Part shown: piece by piece, positions 8,080 through 18,611 of the stretch
How positions within the stretch are numbered: position 1 is the stretch's first letter
How the letters are laid out: every line of letters starts with the position of its first letter
Source of the DNA: Spirochaetales bacterium
GTDB taxonomy: Bacteria; Spirochaetota; Spirochaetia; Treponematales; Treponemataceae
NCBI GenBank assembly: GCA_029098225.1
Contig: JAQXNX010000027.1
Location: 1-64,000, forward strand
Direction: 5' to 3'
Length of the DNA: 64,000 nucleotides
Notes under the pieces: model-generated
What the model was told of the DNA's origin: nothing
Databases searched by the model: none
Seen by the model: only the letters and a program-made list of their open reading frames with translations
Made by a program: the position numbers and the translations under genes

Positions 8080-10389
8080 TTACTTAACCTTCATTTCAAA
8101 TACACCATCCCACTTCTTTGGAGGTGGGTTTGTTTTAAAGTGGGAGATTCTGTCAAGGAATACTACAGACGGCATGTCCTGATACTTTTCGTTACATAGC
8201 TGGAACATTTCTTCGGCCTTATCCCAGGATTGCTTGCGGTAAGCTTCCAATCCTTTTTCGAACAAATCTTTTATTTCAAAAAGCTTGTCTACTGCTGCTG
8301 CTTTAGTCTGAAGAATTTCATAAATACGGACAGGCTCGTTTTTTCCTTTTACTTTAATAAAATCAAGTTCGCGGCAAACAAAGGAATCTTTAAGCTTATC
8401 AAAAACAGCTTCTGTAATTATTGCCTTTGAACCGTAAGCTTTATTTGCACCTTCAAGGCGGGCAGCAAGATTAACAGTATCACCGATAGAAGTAAAGTCC
8501 ATACGGCTGCGGGCTCCAACAGAACCAAATACGACTTTTCCTGTATTAATTCCAATTCCCATAGAAATATAATCAGAGCCGTCTGCAAGAGCCTGCTGCT
8601 GCTGTGCGCGCATTGCTGCACGAATTTCCATGGCAGCTTTACATGCATTATATTCCTTTTTAGGGCCAGCAAAGAAAGCCATCATTTCATCTCCAACAAA
8701 CTTATCAATATCACCGCCGTTGTTCAAAATAATTTCTGTTTCAATATCAAGATAATGATTCAAAATTTCTACAACATCCTTTGGCTGTTTACCTTCGCAA
8801 AGAGTAGTAAAGCCACGGATATCTGTAAACAAAAAGCACAGCTCACGCGAAGTTGTAGATTTTTTAATATCCTTGTCTGCTGCCTGAAGAGTAGAGAAAG
8901 AAATATATGGAATTATTCCACGAATAATTCCAACCATGTTTTTAATTTCTTTGGAAAGATCTTTTGTTTCATCATGAGTTTTTATGGAATCTATAAAGGT
9001 AAGCTGTTCTGCAGAAATTTTTGAGTTTCCGTCGAGAATCTCTTCCAGTGTATTAGAAGACTTACGAACGTTAGTTTTAAGATATAAAAGTGGATTTGTA
9101 ATAAAGTCAGCAATAAGAAGTGAAAAAATAATTGCTATGTAAAGGAACATTACAACCATTGTATAAACATAAATTTTTACATGGAAATAAGAACGCATAA
9201 GGATTTCTGTTTTGTAAGTTACAATAGAGAATCCTACAAGCTTAAAGCCTGCTTTACGTGTAAAAGAAACCGGATAAATATATTTGCATAAATCTCCGTC
9301 TAAAACCGGCTGCTTTTTATAATTTCCGTTCATAAAGTTTGTAAAATATTCACGAGCTTTTTCTGCACTGATTTTTTTCTCTGTATCAGGAATTTCTTTT
9401 ACGTGGCCTGTTGCAGTTGTATAAGAGAATACATCGTATTCCGGCCAGTTAATTTTTTCAATTGTGAGTTCACTTTCATCTTCATTAGGAACAAAAGAAA
9501 CTTTATCACCTTCTTTCTGGAAAATGATATTTCCCGGAACACTTGCTGTAATAATATCAATTCGTTCAAAAGGACAGTCTGCGTAGCTGTTGGCTTCTTT
9601 TTGCTGTGTAAAGTACGGTGCAATTTTTTCGTATTTTCCGTCTGCAGAATCATATACGGTTGAAGTCTGTTCTGCCTGAGAACGTCCAACATCGCTGACT
9701 GCTTCTGTAAACATTTTGTTGTAACTTCGCAGAATAAGAATTGTAAAAATTACCATAATAACGGCAATAACACTTATGATTGTAAGTGTAAGTTTTGTCT
9801 TAATGGAAATTTTAGTTTTCTGTTTTGATTCAGCCTGAATTTTTTTGTATTCAGCAAATTCAGGATTCATTTCGCGCAAAAATAGAATTCCAAAAATGGA
9901 CATTAACGCATGAGAAATAAATGCGGCACCAAAAGAAACGTAAACTGTGACCGGCAAATGGAGGAACCAGCGCCAGCAGTTAGCAAAAATTATAAGGCAG
10001 GTAACCGAACAGAACAGGTAGAAAGTAAGGCTTATGTATGTAAGCACATAAAGAACTGTATTTACTTTGCCTTTAATAAAAAGCGAAATTAAAAGAAATA
10101 ATCCTGTAAATGGTACAAAGTAAATCATAAAGTATACAAGATGTAGAGCAGTTTCCTGAATTGAAGAGGCCTGTGTAAATGGAAGCTGATAAGGATAAAT
10201 AAGATTTGCTGTGCTTTCTGAATTACCAAGGCTTATGCTTTCCATTCCCATAGGAAGTAAAAAAAGTGCAATCATCATTGCAGCAGGAATAATTCTGCAA
10301 AAAAAGAAGAAGAACTTTTTTGAATTAAATTTGAATTTTCCTTTTATTGATATTTTAGATTTTTTTGCTTTTGATGCTTTGTTTTTCAT
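8080..10389 (-). CDS. Class III adenylate/guanylate cyclase, membrane-bound
   Basis: CFLFTDIRGFTTLCE...DKFVGDEMMAFFAGP...GINTGKVVFGSVGARSRMDFTSIGDTVNLAARLE; N-terminal TM segments. Confidence 0.92.
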   Translation of the reverse strand: MKNKASKAKKSKISIKGKFKFNSKKFFFFFCRIIPAAMMIALFLLPMGMESISLGNSESTANLIYPYQLPFTQASSIQETALHLVYFMIYFVPFTGLFLLISLFIKGKVNTVLYVLTYISLTFYLFCSVTCLIIFANCWRWFLHLPVTVYVSFGAAFISHALMSIFGILFLREMNPEFAEYKKIQAESKQKTKISIKTKLTLTIISVIAVIMVIFTILILRSYNKMFTEAVSDVGRSQAEQTSTVYDSADGKYEKIAPYFTQQKEANSYADCPFERIDIITASVPGNIIFQKEGDKVSFVPNEDESELTIEKINWPEYDVFSYTTATGHVKEIPDTEKKISAEKAREYFTNFMNGNYKKQPVLDGDLCKYIYPVSFTRKAGFKLVGFSIVTYKTEILMRSYFHVKIYVYTMVVMFLYIAIIFSLLIADFITNPLLYLKTNVRKSSNTLEEILDGNSKISAEQLTFIDSIKTHDETKDLSKEIKNMVGIIRGIIPYISFSTLQAADKDIKKSTTSRELCFLFTDIRGFTTLCEGKQPKDVVEILNHYLDIETEIILNNGGDIDKFVGDEMMAFFAGPKKEYNACKAAMEIRAAMRAQQQQALADGSDYISMGIGINTGKVVFGSVGARSRMDFTSIGDTVNLAARLEGANKAYGSKAIITEAVFDKLKDSFVCRELDFIKVKGKNEPVRIYEILQTKAAAVDKLFEIKDLFEKGLEAYRKQSWDKAEEMFQLCNEKYQDMPSVVFLDRISHFKTNPPPKKWDGVFEMKVK

Positions 10390-10604
10390 TTTAAGAATCC
10401 AGATTATTAGAATTTTATGAACAATATTCTATATTATATATATGAAAATTTCTAGCGCCGGATAATTTTACTGTCAGCTATGCAGATATTTATACATGCT
10501 TTTGCCGGGGATTTTATATTTGAGGGAAATATATTATTGTGTATAAAACATTTCACATTTAAAATAACTTTATTCATGCGCAAATGCTAACAAGGAGAAA
10601 TGAA

Positions 10605-11162
10605 ATGAAAAAGAATTTTGGCAAAAAAACTTATGTTTATCCAATGCCGGTTTTTATTATTGCTACTTATGATGAAAATAATAATCCTGATGCTATGAAT
10701 GCAGCTTGGGGTGGAATTCATGATGATAATCAGATTGCAATTTGTATTTCGCCGGAGCATAAAACTGCTAAAAATTTAATTCTAAAAAAAGCTTTTACAG
10801 TAAGCATGGCAGATGCCGCTCATGTAAAGGAATGTGATTATTTAGGAATTGCTTCTGGAAATAAAGAAAGTCAGAAAATTAAGAAGGCTGGTTTTACTGT
10901 TACAAAATCTGAATTTGTAGATGCTCCGGTAATTAATGAACTTCCTATGTGTCTTGAATGTGAGCTTGTAAGTTATGATGTTACAACCGGCTGTATGGTT
11001 GGAAATATTATAAACATTTCTGCCGAAGAAAGTGTATTAACCGATGGTGAAATTGATGTTAATAAATTAAAGCCAATTACTTACGATTCAGTAAAGCACA
11101 AATATATAGTTTTGGGAGAAGCTGTAGGCAATGCCTTCTCTGATGGAAAAGCATTGCTTTAA
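10605..11162 (+). CDS. Flavin reductase family protein
   Basis: PVFIIATYDENNNPDAMNAAWGGIHDDNQIAICISPEHKTAKNL. Confidence 0.8.
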   Translation: MKKNFGKKTYVYPMPVFIIATYDENNNPDAMNAAWGGIHDDNQIAICISPEHKTAKNLILKKAFTVSMADAAHVKECDYLGIASGNKESQKIKKAGFTVTKSEFVDAPVINELPMCLECELVSYDVTTGCMVGNIINISAEESVLTDGEIDVNKLKPITYDSVKHKYIVLGEAVGNAFSDGKALL

Positions 11163-11179
11163 TCAGGTTAGTTTAAGAA

Positions 11180-12772
11180 TCAATAGCAGAAAACTGCAGT
11201 AGTAAAAGGCGGAATAGAAATTGTTCCGTCTTTATTTTTTGTAACTGGATTTGTGAAGAAAGCTGGCTCAGATGAAAATTCTGATCCTATTAAAATTGTT
11301 TCTGTTTGTGCAGAAACATTATGAATTACAAGCGCACCAGAATTTTCATTTTTCATAATCCAGGAACTTATTGAACTGTTTTCTATATCGTAAGGTTCAA
11401 GTTTACCATTAAAGGCACTGCAGGAATTTCTGAAGTTTATAAGTTTTTTATAATAATTATATAGAGAGTTTTTATCTTTTGACTGTTCTTTAAGGCTTAC
11501 AGTTTTTTTATTGTAAATACAATCTTCTTCATTTGCCCATGTTGTCTGAAATTGATCTTTTCCACCCCACAAAAATGGAGTGCGTTTTGTTTCGTCTTTT
11601 GTACCACTCATCATTCCAATTTCTTCGCCATAGTAAACAAAAGGAATTCCCTGTGTAAGAATATACATTCCTGCAGCTAGTTTTAATTCAGCAGCATTTC
11701 CGCGGAGATTTCCTGCAATGCGGCTTTGATCGTGATTAGTTAAAAATGGAGCATCTATAAAATCCGGATTGTAGCGTGAATAAGCTGCATAATCGTTCTG
11801 TAAAATTTTTGCAAAATTATTTGCGCCTGCTGTCTGATTTTTAATTGTATTTAAAATATAGTTGTCTCCCATGTCAAAATGGAAAACAGAGTTTAAGCCT
11901 GCAAGTGCCTGAGCACGAATACTTGTTGTGTCCCATACTTCTGCAACACTAAAATTCTGCGGATTAATTTCTTCAAGATAATCTGTAATTTCCTTCCAGA
12001 ATTCTGCAGCCGATTGGGTAGAACTAGTAAAATCATTCGGCATTTTTATTTTATCATAAACATGTCCTGCAGCATCAAAACGGAAGCCTGAAACTCCTTT
12101 ATCGTTCCAGAACTTTAAAACTTTTTTTAATTCTTCTCTAAGTTCTCTGCTGTCCAGATTAAAGTCCGGCATTCCTTCATAAAATTCTCCTGCGTAAAAG
12201 TCATTGCCATATTTATTCCATAATGAATGACCCCAGACTTTTTGATTAAGATTATAGTCCTGTGCATTTCCCGTATTTGAATTTACAGGAGACTCAGAAA
12301 TCCAGTGGTACCAGCTACGATGCGGATCTTCAGGATTTTTTGAATCTAAAAACCACTGGTTATTCGAAGAGGAATGATTAAAGGTTATATCAAGCATTAC
12401 AGCAATTCCTCTTTCTCTGCAGGCTTTTACAAGGTTTTCAAAATCTTCCATGGTTCCGTAATCAGGATTTACCATGTAATAATTATCTACATCATAACCA
12501 TGATAAGAATGAGAAGGAAAAACAGGAAGCAGCCAGATACCGGAAATTCCAAGCTCGCTAAGGTAATCAAGTTTTTGAGTAATTCCGTTAAAATCTCCTG
12601 TTCCATCTTTATCACTGTCTGCAAAGGAGCGGACAAAGAGACTGTAATAAACGCCTTGTCGCGGATTTAATTCTTTTGTAAGCTTCTGGTTTTGTAAAGA
12701 ATTTCTTTTACATGCAGTAAATACAAAGAGAACAGAAAAAATAATTGCAGAATACTTAAAAACAGATTTCAT
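11180..12772 (-). CDS. Alpha-amylase family glycoside hydrolase (GH13), probable lipoprotein
   Basis: GISGIWLLPVFPS, GFRFDAAGH, FLTNHDQSR; N-terminal lipobox-like FTAC. Confidence 0.92.
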   Translation of the reverse strand: MKSVFKYSAIIFSVLFVFTACKRNSLQNQKLTKELNPRQGVYYSLFVRSFADSDKDGTGDFNGITQKLDYLSELGISGIWLLPVFPSHSYHGYDVDNYYMVNPDYGTMEDFENLVKACRERGIAVMLDITFNHSSSNNQWFLDSKNPEDPHRSWYHWISESPVNSNTGNAQDYNLNQKVWGHSLWNKYGNDFYAGEFYEGMPDFNLDSRELREELKKVLKFWNDKGVSGFRFDAAGHVYDKIKMPNDFTSSTQSAAEFWKEITDYLEEINPQNFSVAEVWDTTSIRAQALAGLNSVFHFDMGDNYILNTIKNQTAGANNFAKILQNDYAAYSRYNPDFIDAPFLTNHDQSRIAGNLRGNAAELKLAAGMYILTQGIPFVYYGEEIGMMSGTKDETKRTPFLWGGKDQFQTTWANEEDCIYNKKTVSLKEQSKDKNSLYNYYKKLINFRNSCSAFNGKLEPYDIENSSISSWIMKNENSGALVIHNVSAQTETILIGSEFSSEPAFFTNPVTKNKDGTISIPPFTTAVFCY

Positions 12773-13623
12773 TCTTTTCCACCAGTTCCTGCAAGAGACT
12801 GCAATAAAGATTTTTGTCCAAGAACAAAGAGAATTGTAAATGGAATTGCAACTAAGAGTGCACCAGCTGCAAACATTGTGAAGTGATCTGCGGCACGTCC
12901 GTTAATCATTTCGAATAATCCAACTGCAAGTGTTTTTTTGCTGTCGGTTCTAAGAACAAGTCTTGGGAAAATAAAATCCATCCATGGACCTGTAAAGCTT
13001 GTAAGCGCAAGAAATACAATCTGAGGTTTTGCTGCTGGAACTACAACCTTTAGAAAAGCTCCAAGCGGTGTTGCCCCATCGATGTATGCTGCTTCTGCTA
13101 TGTCGCGGGGAACAGTATCAAAGTAACCTTTCATTAACCAGGAATTGAATGGAATACTTCCGGTTGAATAAACCAGAACAAGTCCCCAGAGTGTATTTAA
13201 AGCATTTAGCTTCCATAAAATTACATAAGTCGCAATCATTCCAATAAAGCTTGGGAACATCTGAAGAATAATCATAGAGGCCATTACAGGCTTTTTGAAT
13301 GGAAATGAAAATCGGCTGAAGATATAACCACATAAGCTGCATACAACAACAGTGATTATTGTGTTAGAAGTAGCAATAATCAGAGTATTCATATACCAGT
13401 GAAAATAATTTGTCTGTGTAAAAAGTCTTGTATACTGGAACAGCGAAATTTTCTGCTTGAAAGGAACAATACTTGTAGATGCAAGCGAGTTAGATTCAGA
13501 AAAGGATGCGCTGATTGTAAATGCAAGCGGGTAGAGAACAAGAAATACCTGAATAATCAGAATTACCGTAAGGAAAAAAACTGCTACTGAAAATGAATTT
13601 GATTTTTGATTTTTTTCGTTCAT
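12769..13623 (-). CDS. malG: Maltose/maltodextrin ABC transporter permease, MalG-like
   Basis: Six-TM permease with EAAYIDGATPLGAFLKVVVPAAKP EAA loop; downstream of the malF-like gene. Confidence 0.88.
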   Translation of the reverse strand: MNEKNQKSNSFSVAVFFLTVILIIQVFLVLYPLAFTISASFSESNSLASTSIVPFKQKISLFQYTRLFTQTNYFHWYMNTLIIATSNTIITVVVCSLCGYIFSRFSFPFKKPVMASMIILQMFPSFIGMIATYVILWKLNALNTLWGLVLVYSTGSIPFNSWLMKGYFDTVPRDIAEAAYIDGATPLGAFLKVVVPAAKPQIVFLALTSFTGPWMDFIFPRLVLRTDSKKTLAVGLFEMINGRAADHFTMFAAGALLVAIPFTILFVLGQKSLLQSLAGTGGKE

Positions 13624-14993
13624 TATAATTCACCATCCTTGAATGCTTTTGTGTGTGTAAAGTTGTATAAAGCAAACGGTACTAATACTATGAATACAAG
13701 AATAGAAAGTACAGATGCGAGCTGATACTGGTTTGGTGTATTCATTGTAAGTTTGTAAATCCAGGAAATCAAAAGATCTGTTGAACCTGCCTGTGTTGAA
13801 ATGGTAAGGTTTTCACTTCCAAGCATAAGGTTTGGTCCACCGCTTGTAAGGAAGAAAACAGCACCAAAGTTATTTATATTTCCTGCAAACTGCATGATGA
13901 GTGCAGGTTTTAACTGATACATTACAAGAGGAAGTGTAATATGGCGGAACTGCTGCCAGCGTGAAGCTCCGTCAATCTGAGCAGCCTCGTACTGTGCCTG
14001 AGAAATTGCCGTCATGGAACTTGTTGTAAGAATCATACTGTAAGGAAAACCAATCCAGATGTTAACCAAAACTAACGTGAGCTTTGCCAGAGTCGGATTA
14101 GATAGCCATGGAATATTTTGTGTAATGATGTGACAGAATTGTAAGGTTCTGTTGATTGGTCCAAAGGTTCCGTTCAACAAGTTAGCCCATACAAACAATG
14201 AAAGCATCTGTGGAATTGCATAAGGAAGAATAAATATTGTTCTGTAGAATTTTGGGATTCTGATTCGCTTGTCTCTAAGAATTACTGCGAACATAAAACC
14301 AACAAAGAAGCACGAGAAGGTTGAAAGAACAGCCCAGATAATTGTCCACACAGCAACTCTTGCAAAGGCTTTAGGCCAGTTTCCTCCAAGATTTCTGGAG
14401 AACATTGTTTTAAAGTTATCTATTCCAACCCAGTCTACAAGATTTTTTGGTGGAATGTGGTCTGGTGAAGAATAGTTTGTAAATGCAATAAGCATAGAAA
14501 AGAGCAGAGGAATTAATGTAAAAATCGAAATCATTAAAACTGCAGGTGTAATTCCAATTGAAGGAAAAGCTTTTGTAGCAAGATGATTTCTTATTTCTTT
14601 TGAAGATGGATATTTTCCCCGCTGAATAATTAATAATGCATCTTTTTTTCCGGTTTTAATTTGAGAAATATATATAAAAATAAAGATTGCTAAAATGATT
14701 AGAGCAAAAAGTCCTTCAATCATCATAAAGATGGAATGATCCAGAAGTTTAATTGGAGTTCCCTCTGGCTTTGGACTTCCTAATGTAATGAGTCCTGCTA
14801 AAGCCGAAGGAATTGCATAATTAAAAACCGGAGTACAGCTTAAAATGATGATTACTTCTATAAGCATCATAAAAATGCCGCGAAGATATTGTTTTAAATA
14901 TAAAACCTGTCCAAGTCCCATAAAACAGCAGGATGCAAATTGAGTCTTTTTTGCCAGATTACAAGGTATTGAATTAACTGTCTGATTATCCAT
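13623..14993 (-). CDS. malF: Maltose/maltodextrin ABC transporter permease, MalF-like
   Basis: EAAQIDGASRWQQFRHITLPLV loop; start at MDNQ (14993) supported by an AAGAGG Shine-Dalgarno. Confidence 0.87.
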   Translation of the reverse strand: MDNQTVNSIPCNLAKKTQFASCCFMGLGQVLYLKQYLRGIFMMLIEVIIILSCTPVFNYAIPSALAGLITLGSPKPEGTPIKLLDHSIFMMIEGLFALIILAIFIFIYISQIKTGKKDALLIIQRGKYPSSKEIRNHLATKAFPSIGITPAVLMISIFTLIPLLFSMLIAFTNYSSPDHIPPKNLVDWVGIDNFKTMFSRNLGGNWPKAFARVAVWTIIWAVLSTFSCFFVGFMFAVILRDKRIRIPKFYRTIFILPYAIPQMLSLFVWANLLNGTFGPINRTLQFCHIITQNIPWLSNPTLAKLTLVLVNIWIGFPYSMILTTSSMTAISQAQYEAAQIDGASRWQQFRHITLPLVMYQLKPALIMQFAGNINNFGAVFFLTSGGPNLMLGSENLTISTQAGSTDLLISWIYKLTMNTPNQYQLASVLSILVFIVLVPFALYNFTHTKAFKDGEL

Positions 14994-15073
14994 ATAAAAA
15001 CCTCTTTTTTCAAAGTGAAAAAAAGCGGCCATTGCAAAGAGGAACAATTGCAATGACCGTTTATGAAATTATT

Positions 15074-16255
15074 TTATTTTGCAGCTTCCATTGCGGTAGC
15101 AGCAGCATTCAAATCCTGAGTTACATCATCTCCATCCCAGATTCCGCCGTAGGCACTACCCATTGCTGACCAGTATGTACCCATCTGTGGAATTGTTGGC
15201 ATTGGGAATGCATAAGCAGCCTGTTCAAGAATTCCGTTAGAAAGTGGATCTGTAATTATAATATCACTTCTTGGTGGAATCTGTGCTGTAATTTCAAATC
15301 TCTTTGTAAGAGCTTCTTTAGACATAAGGAACTTTGCAAAATCTTCAGCTTCCTCTTTGTGTTCTGTATAAGCACTTACAAATGCAATTCGTACACCAGA
15401 GAATGAAGTAGCAGGTTTTCCGTCTCCAAATCCAGGAATTGTTGTAATTCCATAATTTACGCCACTCTGATTAAAGTCTGCAATCTTCCATGGTCCTGTA
15501 ATAATCATAGGAGCTGTTCCTTCTACGAATGCAGAGTTACAGAAGTCATCAGAAAGGTCTGCTGAAGGAACATCTAGAATCTGGCTGCGGAGATTCTTAA
15601 AATATTCAAGACCCTTTATTGTAGCAGGAGCATTAATATTGTGCTGATTCTTATCATCGCCGTTTGGTCCAAAAAGTGAAGAACCGTAAGCAGACATGAA
15701 CATATAAGAGTAATATGCGTTGCCAACACCCCATACTAAAGCATATTTATTTTTTGATTTATCATTCCAGGTTTTTGCAAAAGAGATTACTTCATCCCAG
15801 GTTTTTGGTGGATTCTGAATGATATCCTTGTTGTAGAAGAGAGCATAAGTTTCAATAGAAAGAGGATATCCGTAAAGTTTTCCTTCGTAAGTTCCTGCAA
15901 CTTTAGCAGCATCTACAAAGCTGTTAATAAATGATGTGTCGGAAACTGGAAGAACGTGGCCTCCTGCTACAAGAGCTCCAACATGGTCGTGTGGTGCAAC
16001 AAATACGTCTGCGCCAACTCCTGCTGGACCATCAAGTTCAATTTTTGCACGAGCATCTGGAGATGCAACCGGCTCATATACAATATCAATATTAGGATGT
16101 GATTTTTTATACTCTGCAGCAGCCCATTCCATAAATTCACGCTCTGGACCATCAGATTCCCACATCTTGAGAGTAACCTTCTTTTCTCCACAAGAACTTA
16201 ATAAAACAGCCGAAAGACAAACAATTCCTGCCATTAAACCAATATGTTTTTTCAT
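15074..16255 (-). CDS. malE: Maltose/maltodextrin-binding lipoprotein, MalE-like
   Basis: Lipobox LLSSC; LKMWESDGPEREFMEWAAAEYKKSHPNIDIVYEPV and ANFAYAFPMPTIPQMGTYWSAMG-like C-terminus. Confidence 0.9.
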   Translation of the reverse strand: MKKHIGLMAGIVCLSAVLLSSCGEKKVTLKMWESDGPEREFMEWAAAEYKKSHPNIDIVYEPVASPDARAKIELDGPAGVGADVFVAPHDHVGALVAGGHVLPVSDTSFINSFVDAAKVAGTYEGKLYGYPLSIETYALFYNKDIIQNPPKTWDEVISFAKTWNDKSKNKYALVWGVGNAYYSYMFMSAYGSSLFGPNGDDKNQHNINAPATIKGLEYFKNLRSQILDVPSADLSDDFCNSAFVEGTAPMIITGPWKIADFNQSGVNYGITTIPGFGDGKPATSFSGVRIAFVSAYTEHKEEAEDFAKFLMSKEALTKRFEITAQIPPRSDIIITDPLSNGILEQAAYAFPMPTIPQMGTYWSAMGSAYGGIWDGDDVTQDLNAAATAMEAAK

Positions 16256-16405
16256 AGTACCTCCAAAAACATCATAAATCGCTGATGGTGTCGGTTCAGC
16301 AGATTCAGATGCATGATTTTTATAATTTTATTCTAGCATCATCAAAAAAAAAATCAAAAAAAAATAATCATAATTACTATTATCTTATTTTAGGTGAAAA
16401 ATATT

Positions 16406-18232
16406 TTATAATTCGCTTTTATTTTCTACTATTATTACCCCATTTTTTGCTAAATTTATTTCTTCTGATTTTTCTTTTGCCTGAATTCCATTTTCAAATA
16501 TAATTTTATTGTCTGCTGTATATTCAGAAACGTTTTGAACTGAATCTGTAAAGTTTGCAATTAACGTAAGCTTATGCTTAGAATCATCACTTGTTTTTTG
16601 AATGCAGAGAATGCGTTTATCAGCATTTTTTGAATTATCAGAAGGATAAAGAAATTCTGTCTGATATCCGCTCATCGCTGCGTAATTTTTCCTTACTTCA
16701 ATAAGTCTTCTGAAGAGTTTTAAGTCTTCATCGCATTTTCCGCTTTCAATTTCGTCCCAAGGCATACATCTTCTGCAGTCAGGATCTTTTCCACCTTCCA
16801 GAAAAACTTCTGTTCCATAATAAATACATGGGCTTCCAGAAAGTGCGAACATTATTGCAAGGATCTGTATAGCTTTATCGCGGTTCTGAACTTTTGTTAT
16901 AAGTCGCATAGTGTCATGGCTGTCCATAAGATTAAACATAACATGCTGCGTCTGTATAAAATAATCTGTAAGACAGCGGTTAACATCCTGTTCAAAATTC
17001 TTTACAGATTCATTTTCGTTTAATGCAAATTTGTAAATTGAGTTTTGGAGAGGATAGTTCATAATTGCATCAAATTCATTTCCTCTAAGCCATGGAATGG
17101 AATTATGCCATATTTCGCCAATAATATAAAAATCATCTTTTAAAGCGCGCATGCTTTCCTGCAATTCGCGGCAGAAATCGTGACAGACTTCATTTGCAAC
17201 ATCAAGGCGAAGTGCATCAATATCATATTCCTTTACCCAGTATTTACAGACGTTAATTAAATATTTGCGAACTTCTTTATTGTTAGTGTTGAATTTTGGC
17301 ATATAGTCACAATATGCAAAAGCAAAGAAATTAGCTTTTTCGGCATTGTTCCCGGGTGTACCTTCAAAATTCCAGTCGTTTACCATATACCAGTCTGCAT
17401 ATTTTGATTTCTGCCGTTTTTTTAATACATCCTGCCAGGCAAAAAAATCCCAGCCGGAATGATTAAATACTCCATCGAGCATAATTCTTATTCCACGACG
17501 ATGGGCTTCTTTTACAAGTTTTTTCATATCTTTCTTTGTTCCGAATTCCGGATCAATTGAATAATAATCGGTCGTGTCGTATTTATGCTGAGTTGTAGAA
17601 CAATTGATTGGGTTTAAATAAATTCCGGTAATTCCAAGCTCTTTAAGGTAATCTAGCTTTTCTGTAATTCCTTTAAGGTTTCCGCCAAAGCACTGCTGAT
17701 TATTTACTTCTTCATTTCTTTTTGCCCATGGTAGAATTTTGTCATCAGGTTTACTTTGTTTTCCTCTGCAGAATCTGGAAGGAAAAATCTGATACCAGAT
17801 TGTATTTTTTGCCCAGACCGGAGTAGTACAAATGTCATTTTTATTCATCCATGGAAAAATAAAAGGATAGTATGAGTCCATGTCTGCAAGAAAATCTTTT
17901 TCACTTACAAGTCCACTTTCTCCATAAATGTAAGATTCGTCATTGCTTTGAATTTTAAAAAAATATTTGCAGCGTTTAAATTCCGGTTGAAGAGTTATTG
18001 TCCACCAGAAATGATTTTGAAGTTCTTTTTTGCCTGATATTTCTGTTGTGGTAAACTGCCAGTGAAAAGTTGAACCATCATTTTCTTTTCCCCAGTCAAA
18101 AGGATCTCCCCAGAGAATAAAAACCTTTTGAATTTCTTTTCCTGTTTTTAAATTTAGCACAAGATTGTTTTTATCGAGCGGATAACAAAAATTATCAAAA
18201 GCCCGGTGTTCTATAGCAGATAAATTAATCAT
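16406..18232 (-). CDS. GH13 glycoside hydrolase, cyclomaltodextrinase/neopullulanase-like
   Basis: N-terminal beta domain, IMLDGVFNHSG, DALRLDVANEV, NLMDSHDTMR. Confidence 0.92.
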   Translation of the reverse strand: MINLSAIEHRAFDNFCYPLDKNNLVLNLKTGKEIQKVFILWGDPFDWGKENDGSTFHWQFTTTEISGKKELQNHFWWTITLQPEFKRCKYFFKIQSNDESYIYGESGLVSEKDFLADMDSYYPFIFPWMNKNDICTTPVWAKNTIWYQIFPSRFCRGKQSKPDDKILPWAKRNEEVNNQQCFGGNLKGITEKLDYLKELGITGIYLNPINCSTTQHKYDTTDYYSIDPEFGTKKDMKKLVKEAHRRGIRIMLDGVFNHSGWDFFAWQDVLKKRQKSKYADWYMVNDWNFEGTPGNNAEKANFFAFAYCDYMPKFNTNNKEVRKYLINVCKYWVKEYDIDALRLDVANEVCHDFCRELQESMRALKDDFYIIGEIWHNSIPWLRGNEFDAIMNYPLQNSIYKFALNENESVKNFEQDVNRCLTDYFIQTQHVMFNLMDSHDTMRLITKVQNRDKAIQILAIMFALSGSPCIYYGTEVFLEGGKDPDCRRCMPWDEIESGKCDEDLKLFRRLIEVRKNYAAMSGYQTEFLYPSDNSKNADKRILCIQKTSDDSKHKLTLIANFTDSVQNVSEYTADNKIIFENGIQAKEKSEEINLAKNGVIIVENKSEL

Positions 18233-18319
18233 AAAATCCTCGCTTTTTGTTCATTTTCTGACAAAATTCCACGGAATTAATTTTTGAAAAAATGAATGTA
18301 ATAAAATCTGTTTCCAGTT

Positions 18320-18434
18320 GATAAACGGATTTGCAAAACCGCACGCTGGCGTGCTGCACGTTGAATTGCCTTGTAATTATATACGTTGCCGCTCCCGCGG
18401 CAGCAATTCAAAGTGCTTTTGAAATCCGTTTATC
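18320..18434. repeat. 115-bp three-arm palindromic element between divergent genes
   Basis: GATAAACGGATTTgCAAAA / TTTTGAAATCCGTTTATC outer stem enclosing GCACGC-TG-GCGTGC and TTGAATTGC/GCAATTCAA with an inner GCCGC-TCCC-GCGGC. Confidence 0.75.
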
Positions 18435-18611
18435 TCCTTCACACAGAAATTTTATAAATTCAATTTGTAAAATTGATTTTCGTGACAAAATTCATATTAA
18501 TGTTGATTTATGGAAAAATTTAGTGTTATAATTATTTAAAAATATAATAAAAGTAACTATTATTGTTTTTTTTGCGGCATCTCTTGGCAGTTCTTTGCAT
18601 GGAGGTTTATT

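Noticed and set aside
16336-16380. A-rich tracts upstream of the malE-like gene as a phase-variable promoter
   Set aside because: Runs are interrupted and could not be placed within a convincing -35/-10 spacer on the minus strand
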